Shown: one piece after another, positions 9,504 through 18,723 of the stretch
Layout: the number at the start of each line of letters is the position of its first letter
How positions within the stretch are numbered: the stretch's first letter is position 1
Assembly (NCBI GenBank): GCA_002295925.1
Contig: DBGO01000011.1
Span: forward strand, 1-57,959
From: Flavobacteriales bacterium UBA852
GTDB lineage: Bacteria > Bacteroidota > Bacteroidia > Flavobacteriales_E > Vicingaceae
DNA: 57,959 nucleotides
Direction of reading: 5' to 3'
The notes under the pieces: model-generated
Told to the model about the DNA's origin: nothing
The model's database searches: none
What the model saw: only the letters and a program-made list of their open reading frames with translations
Program-made: the position numbers and the translations under genes

Positions 9504-11699
9504 TTAATTTGCCACTTCCGAGAGGAATTTAATGCGCATCAAGCGAATTTCTTCTTCAGAATAAGCATCTTCAAATTCCTCCAAAGCATCGTCTAAATCA
9601 TCCGATTCTGCTTCCATAAAGTAATCATACAATTCTTCTTGGTATTCTTCATCCAATAATTCGTCGATTATGTAATCCAAATTGACTTTAGTTCCCGAAT
9701 TGACAATATTTTCTATTTCATCCAGCACTTCGTCAACAGAAATTCCTTTGGCATCGGCAATATCTTCCAATTGCATTTTTCTGTCTATGCTTTGAATTAT
9801 AAAAACCTTTAATGCCGATTTATTGGCTACGGATTTTACCACCAAATCATCGGGACGCTCAATATTGTTTTCTTCAACATATTTTTTTATTACTTCTATA
9901 AACGGCTGCGCAAATTTTTCGGCTTTTCCTTGCCCCACCCCAACAATATTGGTCATTTCCTCTAAAGTGATAGGATATCGGGTACACATATCTTCCAATG
10001 AAGGGTCCTGAAATATCACATAGGGCGGCAATCCTTTTTGTTTGGCTATTTTTTTACGCAAATCTTTCAAAATACCATACAATACTTCATCGGTAGCTCC
10101 GGATGATTTATGAGGCTGCACAATATCATCGTCATTTTCGGCCACGTCGTAGTTATGGGCTTGCACCAACTCTATTGAAAAAGGATTTTTTATAAACGCT
10201 CGACCTTTATCACTTAACTTCAGTACACCGTAATTTTCTATTTCTTTTACAATTAATCCTTGAATAATGCATTGACGAATAACCGAATCCCAATACTTCT
10301 CATCGTGTTCTTTTCCGCAACCAAACAATGGATGATTTTGGGAATTAAAGGATTTAATTTCGGCAATTTCTTTGCCGGCCATAAAGTTTGAAATAAATTT
10401 CGATTTATAAATTTCTTTCAATTCTTGCATTGCATTGAGCAACTTGGCAACATCTTCTTTTCCTTCAAATCTTTCTTTTGGATTGGCACAGTTGTCGCAC
10501 ATTCCTTTTTCTTGACATTCTACTTCATCGTATTCTTCACCAAAATAATACAACAATTGTTTACGTCGGCAAACCGCCGTTTCGGCATACGAAACCATTT
10601 CAAAAATCAACTGCATACCAATTTCTTGCTCGGCAACAGGTTTACCTTGCAAAAACTTCTCAAGCTTTTCAATATCTTTATACCGGTAAAAAGCCAAACA
10701 ATACCCTTCTCCTCCATCGCGTCCGGCACGTCCGGTTTCTTGATAATAGCTTTCTAAACTTTTTGGGATATCATGATGGATGACAAACCGAACATCCGGC
10801 TTATCAATCCCCATTCCAAACGCTATTGTAGCCACTATCACATCAACATCTTCCATTAAAAACATATCTTGATGCTTGGCGCGCGTATTACCGTCCAATC
10901 CGGCATGATATGGCAATGCTTTGATACCGTTTACCTGTAACAACTCGGCAATTTCCTCCACTTTTTTACGACTCAAACAATACACAATACCACTCTTTCC
11001 GGGATGTTTTTTTATAAACTTGATGATTTCGGCATTTACATTTTTTTTCGGCCTTACTTCATAATATAAATTATCTCGGTTGAATGATGCTTTAAATACT
11101 TCGGCATCATCCATTCCCAAGTTTTTTTGAATATCTTCTTGAACTTTTGGCGTAGCCGTGGCTGTTAGTGCTATAATCGGCACACGCTCAATTGCTTCAA
11201 TAATTGATTTTAATTTTCTGTATTCAGGACGAAAATCATGCCCCCATTCCGAAATACAATGCGCTTCATCAATGGCAAAAAAAGAAAGTTTTACGCTTTT
11301 CAAAAAATCTATATTTTCTTCTTTGGTCAATGATTCGGGAGCTACATACAATAATTTCGTTACACCGTTGCGCACATCCTCTTTTACCCGGTTTATTTCG
11401 CCTTTATTTAATGATGAATTTAAAAAATGTGCCACTCCATCCTGATTCGAGAACCCTCTAATGGCATCTACTTGGTTTTTCATTAAAGCTATTAAAGGGG
11501 AAACTACTACTGCCGTTCCTTCACTCATTAATGCAGGTAATTGATAACACAACGACTTACCGCCACCAGTTGGCATAATTACAAATACATCCTTTCCAGA
11601 TAATAAGGTAGATATTATCTTTTCTTGCTCTCCTTTAAAACTGTTAAAACCAAAATATTTCTTCAGGTTATCGGTTAAGGATAAAGTGTCTGTTTGCAT
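9504..11699 (-). CDS. recQ: ATP-dependent DNA helicase RecQ
   Basis: RecQ is a 3'-5' SF2 helicase that processes recombination intermediates and stalled forks. The 731-residue protein has Walker A at residues 43-50 (MPTGGGKS), the DEAH box at 144-147 (AIDEAHCISEWGHDFRPEY), a full helicase C domain ending in QETGRAGRDGG, a zinc-binding RQC region with four Cys (around 376-403) and an HRDC domain around 545-615. A very acidic C-terminal tail (EEYQEELYDYFMEAESDD) follows, as in other Bacteroidota RecQ proteins. The gene is divergent from kdsD, a frequent neighbour in the phylum. Confidence 0.97.
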   Translation of the reverse strand: MQTDTLSLTDNLKKYFGFNSFKGEQEKIISTLLSGKDVFVIMPTGGGKSLCYQLPALMSEGTAVVVSPLIALMKNQVDAIRGFSNQDGVAHFLNSSLNKGEINRVKEDVRNGVTKLLYVAPESLTKEENIDFLKSVKLSFFAIDEAHCISEWGHDFRPEYRKLKSIIEAIERVPIIALTATATPKVQEDIQKNLGMDDAEVFKASFNRDNLYYEVRPKKNVNAEIIKFIKKHPGKSGIVYCLSRKKVEEIAELLQVNGIKALPYHAGLDGNTRAKHQDMFLMEDVDVIVATIAFGMGIDKPDVRFVIHHDIPKSLESYYQETGRAGRDGGEGYCLAFYRYKDIEKLEKFLQGKPVAEQEIGMQLIFEMVSYAETAVCRRKQLLYYFGEEYDEVECQEKGMCDNCANPKERFEGKEDVAKLLNAMQELKEIYKSKFISNFMAGKEIAEIKSFNSQNHPLFGCGKEHDEKYWDSVIRQCIIQGLIVKEIENYGVLKLSDKGRAFIKNPFSIELVQAHNYDVAENDDDIVQPHKSSGATDEVLYGILKDLRKKIAKQKGLPPYVIFQDPSLEDMCTRYPITLEEMTNIVGVGQGKAEKFAQPFIEVIKKYVEENNIERPDDLVVKSVANKSALKVFIIQSIDRKMQLEDIADAKGISVDEVLDEIENIVNSGTKVNLDYIIDELLDEEYQEELYDYFMEAESDDLDDALEEFEDAYSEEEIRLMRIKFLSEVAN

Positions 11700-11748
11700 G
11701 ATTATTAAATGTGTACTGTTTTAATTTTAAAAATACCGGGTTAACATT

Positions 11749-11777
11749 TTTGTTACTTAAAATTAAGACTATTTTTG
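11749..11777 (+). promoter_or_regulatory. kdsD promoter (TTTG-N17-TATTTTTG)
   Basis: TTTG at 11749-11752 and TATTTTTG at 11770-11777 are separated by 17 bases and match the Bacteroidota vegetative promoter. The ATG lies 42 bases further on. Confidence 0.6.
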
Positions 11778-11819
11778 TATTGATTAGAATTTTTATAATG
11801 TAATTTTCAAAAATATTAG

Positions 11820-12791
11820 ATGAGTGCAATAAATAATCAAATAAAAGACATCGCCGAAGGGGTTTTCATTAACGAATCGGACGCAATTAAAAATCTGATT
11901 CATTCGGTAAACGACGATTTCACCTCTGCTGTAAAACTAATTCTTGAATCGAAAGGACGCGTAATTGTTACAGGAATAGGGAAAAGTGCCATTATAGCGC
12001 AAAAAATTGTTGCCACACTAAATTCTACCGGAACACCGGCAATTTATATGCATGCAGCCGATGCCATCCATGGCGACTTGGGGTTGATTCAAAAAAATGA
12101 TGTAGTAATATGTATTTCAAAAAGTGGAAATACGCCCGAAATAAAAGTATTGGTACCGTTTATCAAAAACTTTGGCAACCCCTTAATTGCACTTACATCC
12201 AATAAAAATTCTTTTTTAAGCCTTCAAGCAGATTATACCTTGCACACGCCGGTAGAAAAAGAAGCCTGCCCTAATAACCTTGCACCAACCACAAGCACTA
12301 CAGCACAATTGGCTATGGGCGATGCTTTGGCCGTTTGTTTATTAAAGTTAAAATCTTTTACCAAAAAAGATTTCGCCAAGTACCATCCCGGTGGCAGCTT
12401 AGGAAAAAAACTTTATTTACGTGTTTTGGATATTTATCCGAACAATGAAAAACCTGCCGTAAAACCCAAAACACCATTCAAAGACGTTTTGATTGAAATA
12501 TCTTCCAAACGATTGGGGGCAACCGTTGTATTAAACAATGATAAAATTGAAGGAATTATTACCGATGGCGATTTGCGACGTTTTTTACAATCGCACACCA
12601 ATTTATCCGGTATTACCGCACAAGATTTAATGAATAAAAATCCAAAAACGATAATCGAAACCGAAATGGCTGTTAATGCCTATGAATTAATGAAAAAAAA
12701 CAGCATCTCTCAACTGATTGTTACCGATGAAAATGAGAATTACAAAGGTATGATTCATATTCACGATTTAATGAAAGAAGGCATTATGTAG
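11820..12791 (+). CDS. kdsD: KpsF/GutQ-family arabinose-5-phosphate isomerase
   Basis: The enzyme interconverts ribulose-5-phosphate and arabinose-5-phosphate, the entry to Kdo synthesis for lipopolysaccharide. The 323-residue protein has an N-terminal SIS domain (VTGIGKSAIIAQKIVATLNS, then HAADAIHGDLG and CISKSGNTPE) and two C-terminal CBS domains (from about residue 205), the standard KdsD layout. The segment FAKYHPGGSLGKKL before the CBS pair is diagnostic for the family. It stands alone, divergent from recQ. A capsule-specific KpsF role is possible because polysaccharide genes are nearby, but the location beside recQ suggests the housekeeping copy. Confidence 0.94.
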   Translation: MSAINNQIKDIAEGVFINESDAIKNLIHSVNDDFTSAVKLILESKGRVIVTGIGKSAIIAQKIVATLNSTGTPAIYMHAADAIHGDLGLIQKNDVVICISKSGNTPEIKVLVPFIKNFGNPLIALTSNKNSFLSLQADYTLHTPVEKEACPNNLAPTTSTTAQLAMGDALAVCLLKLKSFTKKDFAKYHPGGSLGKKLYLRVLDIYPNNEKPAVKPKTPFKDVLIEISSKRLGATVVLNNDKIEGIITDGDLRRFLQSHTNLSGITAQDLMNKNPKTIIETEMAVNAYELMKKNSISQLIVTDENENYKGMIHIHDLMKEGIM

Positions 12792-12900
12792 CCATCCAAT
12801 TATGTAACAATGGTTACTTATATAAAATATGCTGTTGAACAAATAATCGTTAATTTTGGACGAAATTTAATTAAAAACCGAAAACCAAAAATTTAAAAAT

Positions 12901-13848
12901 ATGTCAGAACAAGAGAACACAGAACACGTAAAATGTCTCATCATCGGTTCAGGTCCTGCCGGATTTACCGCTGCCATTTATGCTGCACGAGCAGAACTAA
13001 GCCCTGTTTTATACACCGGTATGCAGTTGGGCGGTCAGTTAACCACCACTACCGAAGTTGAAAACTTCCCGGGGTATCCTCAGGGAATTGACGGGCCTAA
13101 AATGATGGTAGAATTTCAGCAACAAGCAGAACGATTTGGCACCGACGTACGCTTTGGAATGGCTACAAAAGTAGATTTTTCAGGTCCTGTTCATAAAGTA
13201 TGGATAGATAACGACAAATTGATAACTGCTGACTCGATTATTGTTTCTACAGGTGCTTCAGCCAAATGGCTTGGATTGGAAAATGAACAACGTTTAAACG
13301 GTTTTGGCGTGAGTGCTTGCGCCGTTTGCGACGGATATTTTTATCGCGGACAAGACGTTGTTGTTGTGGGTGGCGGCGATACTGCTGCCGAAGAAGCCAC
13401 TTACTTGGCAAAATTATGCAACAAAGTATATTTATTGGTTCGCCGCGATGAAATGCGCGCCTCAAAAGTAATGCAAGAGCGTGTAACGAATACACCAAAC
13501 ATTGAAGTTTTATTCAATACAGAAACGGTTGATATATTAGGCGAAAAAGCCGTTGAAGGTGTATTGGTAAAAAACAATAAAACCGGCGAAGAGAAAACAT
13601 TGAAAGCTACCGGTTTTTTCGTTGCAATCGGACATAAGCCCAATACCGATATTTTTAAAGGTTGGTTAGATATGGACGAAACCGGATATTTAAAAGTACA
13701 ATGCGGAAGCACAAAAACCAATGTTGAAGGTGTTTTTGCCGCCGGTGATTGCGCCGACAAAGTTTACCGACAAGCGGTTACAGCTGCCGGAACTGGATGT
13801 ATGGCTGCACTTGATGCCGAGCGTTACTTGGCAGATAAAGGATTGTAA
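12901..13848 (+). CDS. trxB: Thioredoxin reductase
   Basis: TrxB reduces thioredoxin with NADPH through FAD and a redox disulfide. The 315-residue protein has the FAD-binding GSGPAG loop at residues 16-21, the redox pair Cys140/Cys143 in CAVCDG, the NADPH-binding GGGDTAAEEA segment just after it, and the C-terminal FAAGDCADK motif. Length and order match the low-molecular-weight class. A clear terminator follows. No thioredoxin gene is adjacent. Confidence 0.97.
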   Translation: MSEQENTEHVKCLIIGSGPAGFTAAIYAARAELSPVLYTGMQLGGQLTTTTEVENFPGYPQGIDGPKMMVEFQQQAERFGTDVRFGMATKVDFSGPVHKVWIDNDKLITADSIIVSTGASAKWLGLENEQRLNGFGVSACAVCDGYFYRGQDVVVVGGGDTAAEEATYLAKLCNKVYLLVRRDEMRASKVMQERVTNTPNIEVLFNTETVDILGEKAVEGVLVKNNKTGEEKTLKATGFFVAIGHKPNTDIFKGWLDMDETGYLKVQCGSTKTNVEGVFAAGDCADKVYRQAVTAAGTGCMAALDAERYLADKGL

Positions 13849-13872
13849 TTAATTTTCAGCATCATATTTTTA

Positions 13873-13905
13873 AAATCCTCGACATTTTTGTTGGGGATTT
13901 TTTAT
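13873..13905 (+). terminator. Rho-independent terminator after trxB
   Basis: An 11-bp stem (AAATCCTCGAC with GTTGGGGATTT, including G-T pairs) is followed by a T-rich tract. It starts 25 bases after the trxB stop. Confidence 0.8.
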
Positions 13906-14003
13906 TTATTCTTACTAAATACTGACAAAAATCATTTCATACTCCGTAAAACAGGCAGAAATTTAATAGTGAAAAATAAGTTAATCACTAAAATTTAAAA
14001 CCT

Positions 14004-14411
14004 ATGAAAAAAAGAGAGCCTGTATCGCACATTATGACAAAAGACTTATACACCGTGAGTCTGAATGACAATTTAAAAGATGCATATGAATTAATGAAAT
14101 CGAAAAAAATTCGCCACATACCGGTAGTTTCAGGCGATAAGTTAATCGGGATATTGAGCATTACCGATATTTTACGATTAAGTTTTGGGTTGGAAGAAGA
14201 TTTGGATGCTTCGGTATTTAAGATGTTCAGCATAGAGCAAGTGATGAAGCACCATCCTAAAAGCGTATCACCAAGTGATGAAATACGTGAGGTTGCCGAA
14301 ATTTTAACCAAAGAAGAATTTCACGCATTGCCCGTAACAGAAAATGACAAACTGGTAGGAATTGTTACTACAACAGATATCATCAAATACCTTTTAGAGC
14401 AATATAAATAG
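14004..14411 (+). CDS. Stand-alone CBS-pair protein
   Basis: This 135-residue protein consists almost entirely of two CBS domains (about residues 9-60 and 75-132), seen from VSHIMTKDLYTVSLNDNL, the repeated IRHIPVV and FHALPVT cores, and the GILSITDIL and GIVTTTDII strands. Paired CBS domains usually bind adenosine nucleotides and act as energy sensors or regulators of a partner protein. The partner is not evident here. It begins at ATG 14004, lies after a terminator, and converges with aroK with a 13-base gap. No catalytic motif is present. Confidence 0.9.
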   Translation: MKKREPVSHIMTKDLYTVSLNDNLKDAYELMKSKKIRHIPVVSGDKLIGILSITDILRLSFGLEEDLDASVFKMFSIEQVMKHHPKSVSPSDEIREVAEILTKEEFHALPVTENDKLVGIVTTTDIIKYLLEQYK

Positions 14412-14424
14412 TTTGCATATCATT

Positions 14425-14958
14425 TTATTTATCAATCACCCTTGAAAAACGAGGGTGGTTGATTATTATATCATGCCATTTTCTTTTTTCGTTTAACGGC
14501 TCTATAACAACATCGGCTTGCAGATAAAATTTTTCTCGTTCTATCAATTGTTTTTCTATAAAATCATTCAATTCTTTACTGTTCAACCCACTGATTAAAG
14601 GGCGTTTGTTTTTATTGCTTTGCTGTAATCGTTGCGCCAATGTTTTAACCGGCAGTTTTATATATACGGATAAAGATTGTTTTTTTATCAAATCCAAATT
14701 ATTGAAAAAACAGGGCGTTCCGCCACCTAATGATAAAACAACATCATTTTTGTTCCGAAGTAAATTTGTCAATATTTTACTTTCCGTTTCTCTAAAGTAC
14801 GCCTCTCCTTTTTCTGAAAATATTTCGGAAATCGACAACCCTTCATTCTTTTCAATTTCAGCATCCAAATCAAAAAAATGATACGACAGTTTACGCGCCA
14901 ATTGTTTGCCAAATGTCGTTTTACCACTGCCCATATATCCCATTAGGGTAATAATCAT
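14425..14958 (-). CDS. aroK: Shikimate kinase
   Basis: AroK phosphorylates shikimate at the 3-hydroxyl in chorismate synthesis. The 177-residue protein has the Walker A loop GYMGSGKT at residues 7-14, the shikimate-binding FFDLDAEIE region, the RETES segment and the GGGTPCF motif. It starts two bases after the stop of the SDR gene upstream, so both are probably in one transcript. Its final codons form part of a hairpin that may terminate the convergent CBS gene. Confidence 0.95.
   Translation of the reverse strand: MIITLMGYMGSGKTTFGKQLARKLSYHFFDLDAEIEKNEGLSISEIFSEKGEAYFRETESKILTNLLRNKNDVVLSLGGGTPCFFNNLDLIKKQSLSVYIKLPVKTLAQRLQQSNKNKRPLISGLNSKELNDFIEKQLIEREKFYLQADVVIEPLNEKRKWHDIIINHPRFSRVIDK
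14431..14464. terminator. Hairpin overlapping the aroK stop region
   Basis: A 13-bp imperfect stem (ATCAATCACCCTT with GAGGGTGGTTGAT) forms between the convergent CBS gene and aroK and lies mostly inside the aroK coding end. Flanking T runs are weak on both strands. It may act as a bidirectional terminator, but this is inferred from location only. Confidence 0.4.
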
Positions 14959-14960
14959 TC

Positions 14961-15776
14961 TTAACTTTTTAATGGACTATCGGGTTCTTTTTCCATTTTT
15001 TTGAATACTTGTTTCTCAACAAACTTTGGGAATAACTTGCTCATCAAAACAGCCAATTTCCCTTCGGTGGTGAGCACAATGGTGCGCTTTCTTTTGGCTA
15101 CACCACGAGCTATATGTTGCGCTACTTCCTCGGCAGACATCATTTTACCTTCTTCTCTTGGTGATTCACCTTGAGGCGTACCATCGGCAGTGAGTGCTGT
15201 GTTGCGAATATTTGACGATGTAAACCCGGGACAAGCAACCATTACGTGCAATCCGGTTTTTAAATTCTCGGTGCGCAAAGCGTCCAAAAAGCCTTGCATA
15301 GCATATTTCGATGCCGAATAAGCTGTACGTGCCGGCAAGCCCACATATCCGGCAATTGACGAAACGCCTACTACACTTCCTTTTTGTTTCAACAAATAAG
15401 GCAGGGCAAATTTTGTGCAATATACAGTTCCAAAAAAGTTGATTTGCATCAATTGTTCAAAAGACTCCAATTTAAAATCTTTGAATAATGCCCGCATAGA
15501 AATTCCGGCATTGTTTATCAATATATCTACAGTACCAAATACTTGAACAGTTTGCTCTATCAATCGTTTGCAATCTTCTTTTTTACTAACATCTGTTTGA
15601 ACAGCCAATACTTCAACACCTTGATTTTCGAGTGTTTCGGCAGCAGCATTCAATTTATCGTTATTTCTGGCAGCCATTACAACCTTTGCACCGTTTTTAC
15701 CAAATTCTTTGGCACAAGCCAATCCAATACCCGACGAAGCACCGGTAACCACAACCACTTTTCCTTTAAACTTCAT
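14961..15776 (-). CDS. Short-chain dehydrogenase/reductase
   Basis: This 271-residue Rossmann-fold oxidoreductase has the cofactor motif TGASSGIG (residues 11-18), the structural NNAG (88-91) and the catalytic Ser140, Tyr153 and Lys157 in the S...YSASK pattern. The ARN following the second beta strand suggests NADP(H) preference. The sequence resembles the classical SDR subgroup acting on lipids or sugars, but the substrate cannot be read from it. A TATCTTTG element on the minus strand at 15797-15804 is a likely -7 element. aroK follows after two bases. Confidence 0.92.
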   Translation of the reverse strand: MKFKGKVVVVTGASSGIGLACAKEFGKNGAKVVMAARNNDKLNAAAETLENQGVEVLAVQTDVSKKEDCKRLIEQTVQVFGTVDILINNAGISMRALFKDFKLESFEQLMQINFFGTVYCTKFALPYLLKQKGSVVGVSSIAGYVGLPARTAYSASKYAMQGFLDALRTENLKTGLHVMVACPGFTSSNIRNTALTADGTPQGESPREEGKMMSAEEVAQHIARGVAKRKRTIVLTTEGKLAVLMSKLFPKFVEKQVFKKMEKEPDSPLKS

Positions 15777-15796
15777 ACTAATGATTTTTTGATAAA

Positions 15797-15804
15797 CAAA
15801 GATA
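15797..15804 (-). promoter_or_regulatory. -7 element upstream of the SDR-aroK pair
   Basis: The minus strand reads TATCTTTG (TAnnTTTG) and ends 20 bases before the ATG at 15776. Confidence 0.5.
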
Positions 15805-15885
15805 ATGCTTTACGAAGATAATAACATCTTACAAAGAAAATTGTTCTCTGCCGGTTCTTTTATCTTTGAAGTATTTGACCGTTTT

Positions 15886-16875
15886 TTATTTCGACAAATC
15901 CAACATCCGTTGAATGGAACGCAATGCTTTTAATCGAATATCTTCGGGAACAAACACTTGCGGTTGTTCGTGTATCAAAGAGGCATAAATTTTCTCCAAC
16001 GTATTCATTTTCATATAGGGACATTCGCTGCAAGCACAAGTATTTTCTTGATTGGCAGGTGCCGGAATTAATTCTTTTTCGGGAACAGCTTCTTTCATTT
16101 TATGTAAAATTCCTGCCTCGGTTGCCACAATAAACTTTTGATACGGTTGCGTTTTTACATAATTCAACAATGCTGTGGTACTGCCAATAAAATCGGCATC
16201 TTCCAAAATATCTTGTTGACATTCGGGATGTGCTATCAATTTGGCATCGGGATGTTTGCCTTGCAGTAATTTTAATTTATCTTTCGATAAATCAATATGT
16301 ACTTCACAAGCGCCATCCCACAACAATAATTCTCTGCCGGTTTTTTGCGCCACATACCGTCCCAAATTTTTATCGGGTGCAAAAATTATTTTGGCATCTT
16401 TGGGCAAACTGTCCACGATTTTAACCGCATTGCTCGAAGTACAAATAATATCACTCATTGCTTTTATCTCTGCAGAACAGTTGATGTAACTGATAACCGT
16501 ATAACCGGGATGTTTGTCCAAAAAAGCTTTGAATTTATCTGCCGGTGCCGAATCGGCCAATGAACAACCGGCGTTTAAGTCGGGAATAATCACTTTTTTG
16601 CCCGGATTTAAAATTTTTGCTGTTTCGCCCATAAAATGCACACCGGCAAAAACAATAATATCGGCATCGGTTTTAGCCGCTTCTTGCGATAAACCCAAAC
16701 TGTCGCCGATATAATCAGCTATATCCTGAATTTCGGGATATTGATAATAATGCGCCAATATCACGGCATTTTTTTCTTTTTTTAACCGTTCAATCTCTTG
16801 AACCAAATCTTTACCTTCGGGCAAATTCGCCGTTACATATCCTAATTCCTCCACTTGATTTTGCACAGTTTCCAT
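15886..16875 (-). CDS. nadA: Quinolinate synthase A
   Basis: NadA condenses iminoaspartate with dihydroxyacetone phosphate to quinolinate in NAD synthesis, using a 4Fe-4S cluster. The 329-residue protein contains HYYQYPEIQDIADYIGDSL, NAGCSLAD (Cys104), HPECQ (Cys219) and CSECPYMKMN (Cys285), the three Cys expected to ligate the cluster. GSTTALLNY and TEAGILHKM are also family signatures. It follows argS with an 11-base gap. nadB and nadC are not in the window. Confidence 0.97.
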   Translation of the reverse strand: METVQNQVEELGYVTANLPEGKDLVQEIERLKKEKNAVILAHYYQYPEIQDIADYIGDSLGLSQEAAKTDADIIVFAGVHFMGETAKILNPGKKVIIPDLNAGCSLADSAPADKFKAFLDKHPGYTVISYINCSAEIKAMSDIICTSSNAVKIVDSLPKDAKIIFAPDKNLGRYVAQKTGRELLLWDGACEVHIDLSKDKLKLLQGKHPDAKLIAHPECQQDILEDADFIGSTTALLNYVKTQPYQKFIVATEAGILHKMKEAVPEKELIPAPANQENTCACSECPYMKMNTLEKIYASLIHEQPQVFVPEDIRLKALRSIQRMLDLSK

Positions 16876-16886
16876 AAGCTATTCTT

Positions 16887-18677
16887 TTACATTCTGTCGG
16901 GCACTTGAATACCCAACAATAACATTCCGTTTTTAATTACATTGGCTGTTTTTTCAGATAAAGCCAAACGCCATTGTATTTTTAAAGGATCTTCTTCTCT
17001 TAAAATTGGCACTGTTTGATAATAATGGTTGTATGCTTTTACCAATTCATAAACGTAATTGGCAATAACGGCAGGCGAATATTCTTCTGCCGCCTGACGG
17101 ACAACCGCCGGGAAATCCAATATATTTTGCACCAGCTCCAGCTCTTGTTGTTCGGGTTTAACCTCTTTTGCAATTTGAGGTAAAAATCCTTTTTCGGCGG
17201 CTTTTGCCAACAGCGACTGAATGCGAGCGTGCGCATATTGAATAAATGGCGCCGTGTTACCATTCAAATCGATAGATTCTTGCGGATTGAACAACATTCG
17301 GCGTTTTGGATCAACTTTTAATAAAAAGTATTTTAAACTGCCTAAACCGATAATTCGATATAATTCTTCTTTTTCGGTTTCACTCATTTCGTCGATATGT
17401 CCGCGCTCTTGTGTCATTTGCTTGGCATCTTCAATAACACTTTGCATTAAATCATCGGCATCAACTACTGTTCCTTCACGTGATTTCATTTTGCCTGTTG
17501 GTAAATCAACCATTCCGTAAGACAAATGATAACATTTATCAGCCCATTCGTAGCCCAATTTTTTAAGAATGATAAATAAAACTTTAAAGTGATGATTTTG
17601 CTCATTGCCAACGGTGTAAATCATTCCGGTAAGGTCGTTGTGTTTTTCGTAACGCTCCACTGCCGTTCCAATATCTTGTGTCATATATACCGAAGTACCG
17701 TCGGCACGAAGCAACAATTTATCATCCATATTGTAATCACTCAAATCACACCACACCGAGCCGTCATCTTTTTTGTAAAAAACACCTTTTTCCAATCCTT
17801 GCAACACAATTTCTTTTCCTTTCAAATACGTTTCCGACTCATAATACAATTCATCGAAATCTACCCCCATCATTTTGTACGTTTGGGCAAACCCGTCATA
17901 TACCCAACTGTTCATTTTTTCCCAAAGCGCACGCACTTCAAGGTCGCCTTCTTCCCACTTTTGCAGCATCTCTTGTGCTTCCAACAAAATAGGGGCTTGT
18001 TTTTTAGCTTCTTCCTCTTCTATTCCTTGTGCAACTAATTCGGCAATTTGTTTTTTATATTCTTTATCAAAAATAACATAATACTTCCCAACCAAATGGT
18101 CGCCTTTCATTCCTGACGATTCAGGAGTTTCGCCATTGCCAAATTTTTGCCACGCCAACATACTTTTGCAAATATGAATACCGCGGTCGTTAATAATTTG
18201 TGTTTTAAAAACTTGATGACCAACCGCTTTCATTATTTCAGCAACAGAATACCCTAAAAAATTATTGCGCAAATGTCCTAAATGTAGCGGCTTATTGGTA
18301 TTGGGTGATGAATATTCAACCATATAAGTTTCGCTCGTTGGTTGAGTTTGTTTACCAAAATCGGGATTATCATAAATACCTAAAAATTGATTTAACCAAA
18401 ATCTTGACGAGATAGTCAGATTAAGAAATCCTTTTACTACATTAAAATCTTCAATCTCTTCAATCGATTGTTTGAGTTCCTCACCTAATTCTTGTGCAAT
18501 TTGTTGGGGATTTTTGCGAATTTCTTTCACAAAAGGAAACACAACAAGGGTTACATCTCCTTGAAATTCTTTACGGGTTTTTTGCAATTGAATTTGATTA
18601 TCTCCTACATCCAATTGATAGATTTTTAAAAGTGCTTGCTTAACCGCTTTATTCAACAATTTTTCCATTTCCTGCAT
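16887..18677 (-). CDS. argS: Arginyl-tRNA synthetase
   Basis: ArgS is a class I synthetase that charges tRNA-Arg. The 596-residue protein starts at ATG 18677 or possibly at Met4 (18668). The N-terminal Add-1 domain, the HIGH variant HLGH (residues 132-135, in NTNKPLHLGHLRN), the KMKSREGTVV motif and a DALR anticodon-binding domain ending in LLLGIQVPDRM are all present. A TTG-N18-TAATTTTG promoter lies just upstream. nadA follows closely and is probably co-transcribed. Confidence 0.97.
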   Translation of the reverse strand: MQEMEKLLNKAVKQALLKIYQLDVGDNQIQLQKTRKEFQGDVTLVVFPFVKEIRKNPQQIAQELGEELKQSIEEIEDFNVVKGFLNLTISSRFWLNQFLGIYDNPDFGKQTQPTSETYMVEYSSPNTNKPLHLGHLRNNFLGYSVAEIMKAVGHQVFKTQIINDRGIHICKSMLAWQKFGNGETPESSGMKGDHLVGKYYVIFDKEYKKQIAELVAQGIEEEEAKKQAPILLEAQEMLQKWEEGDLEVRALWEKMNSWVYDGFAQTYKMMGVDFDELYYESETYLKGKEIVLQGLEKGVFYKKDDGSVWCDLSDYNMDDKLLLRADGTSVYMTQDIGTAVERYEKHNDLTGMIYTVGNEQNHHFKVLFIILKKLGYEWADKCYHLSYGMVDLPTGKMKSREGTVVDADDLMQSVIEDAKQMTQERGHIDEMSETEKEELYRIIGLGSLKYFLLKVDPKRRMLFNPQESIDLNGNTAPFIQYAHARIQSLLAKAAEKGFLPQIAKEVKPEQQELELVQNILDFPAVVRQAAEEYSPAVIANYVYELVKAYNHYYQTVPILREEDPLKIQWRLALSEKTANVIKNGMLLLGIQVPDRM

Positions 18678-18694
18678 CTGAATTTATTAAAAGT

Positions 18695-18723
18695 CAAAAT
18701 TATACTTTTGCTTACACCGGCAA
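18695..18723 (-). promoter_or_regulatory. argS promoter (TTG-N18-TAATTTTG)
   Basis: On the minus strand TTG (18723-18721) is followed after 18 bases by TAATTTTG (18702-18695). The element overlaps the last codons of the upstream arginase gene, so argS can be transcribed independently of it. Confidence 0.65.

Noticed and set aside
14431..14464. Riboswitch or structured RNA at the CBS/aroK junction
   Set aside because: It is a simple hairpin in a convergent 3' region with no further conserved structure, so a terminator is enough.
17589..18038. A 149-codon open frame antisense to argS
   Set aside because: argS is certain from its motifs; the antisense frame is a by-product of codon bias.
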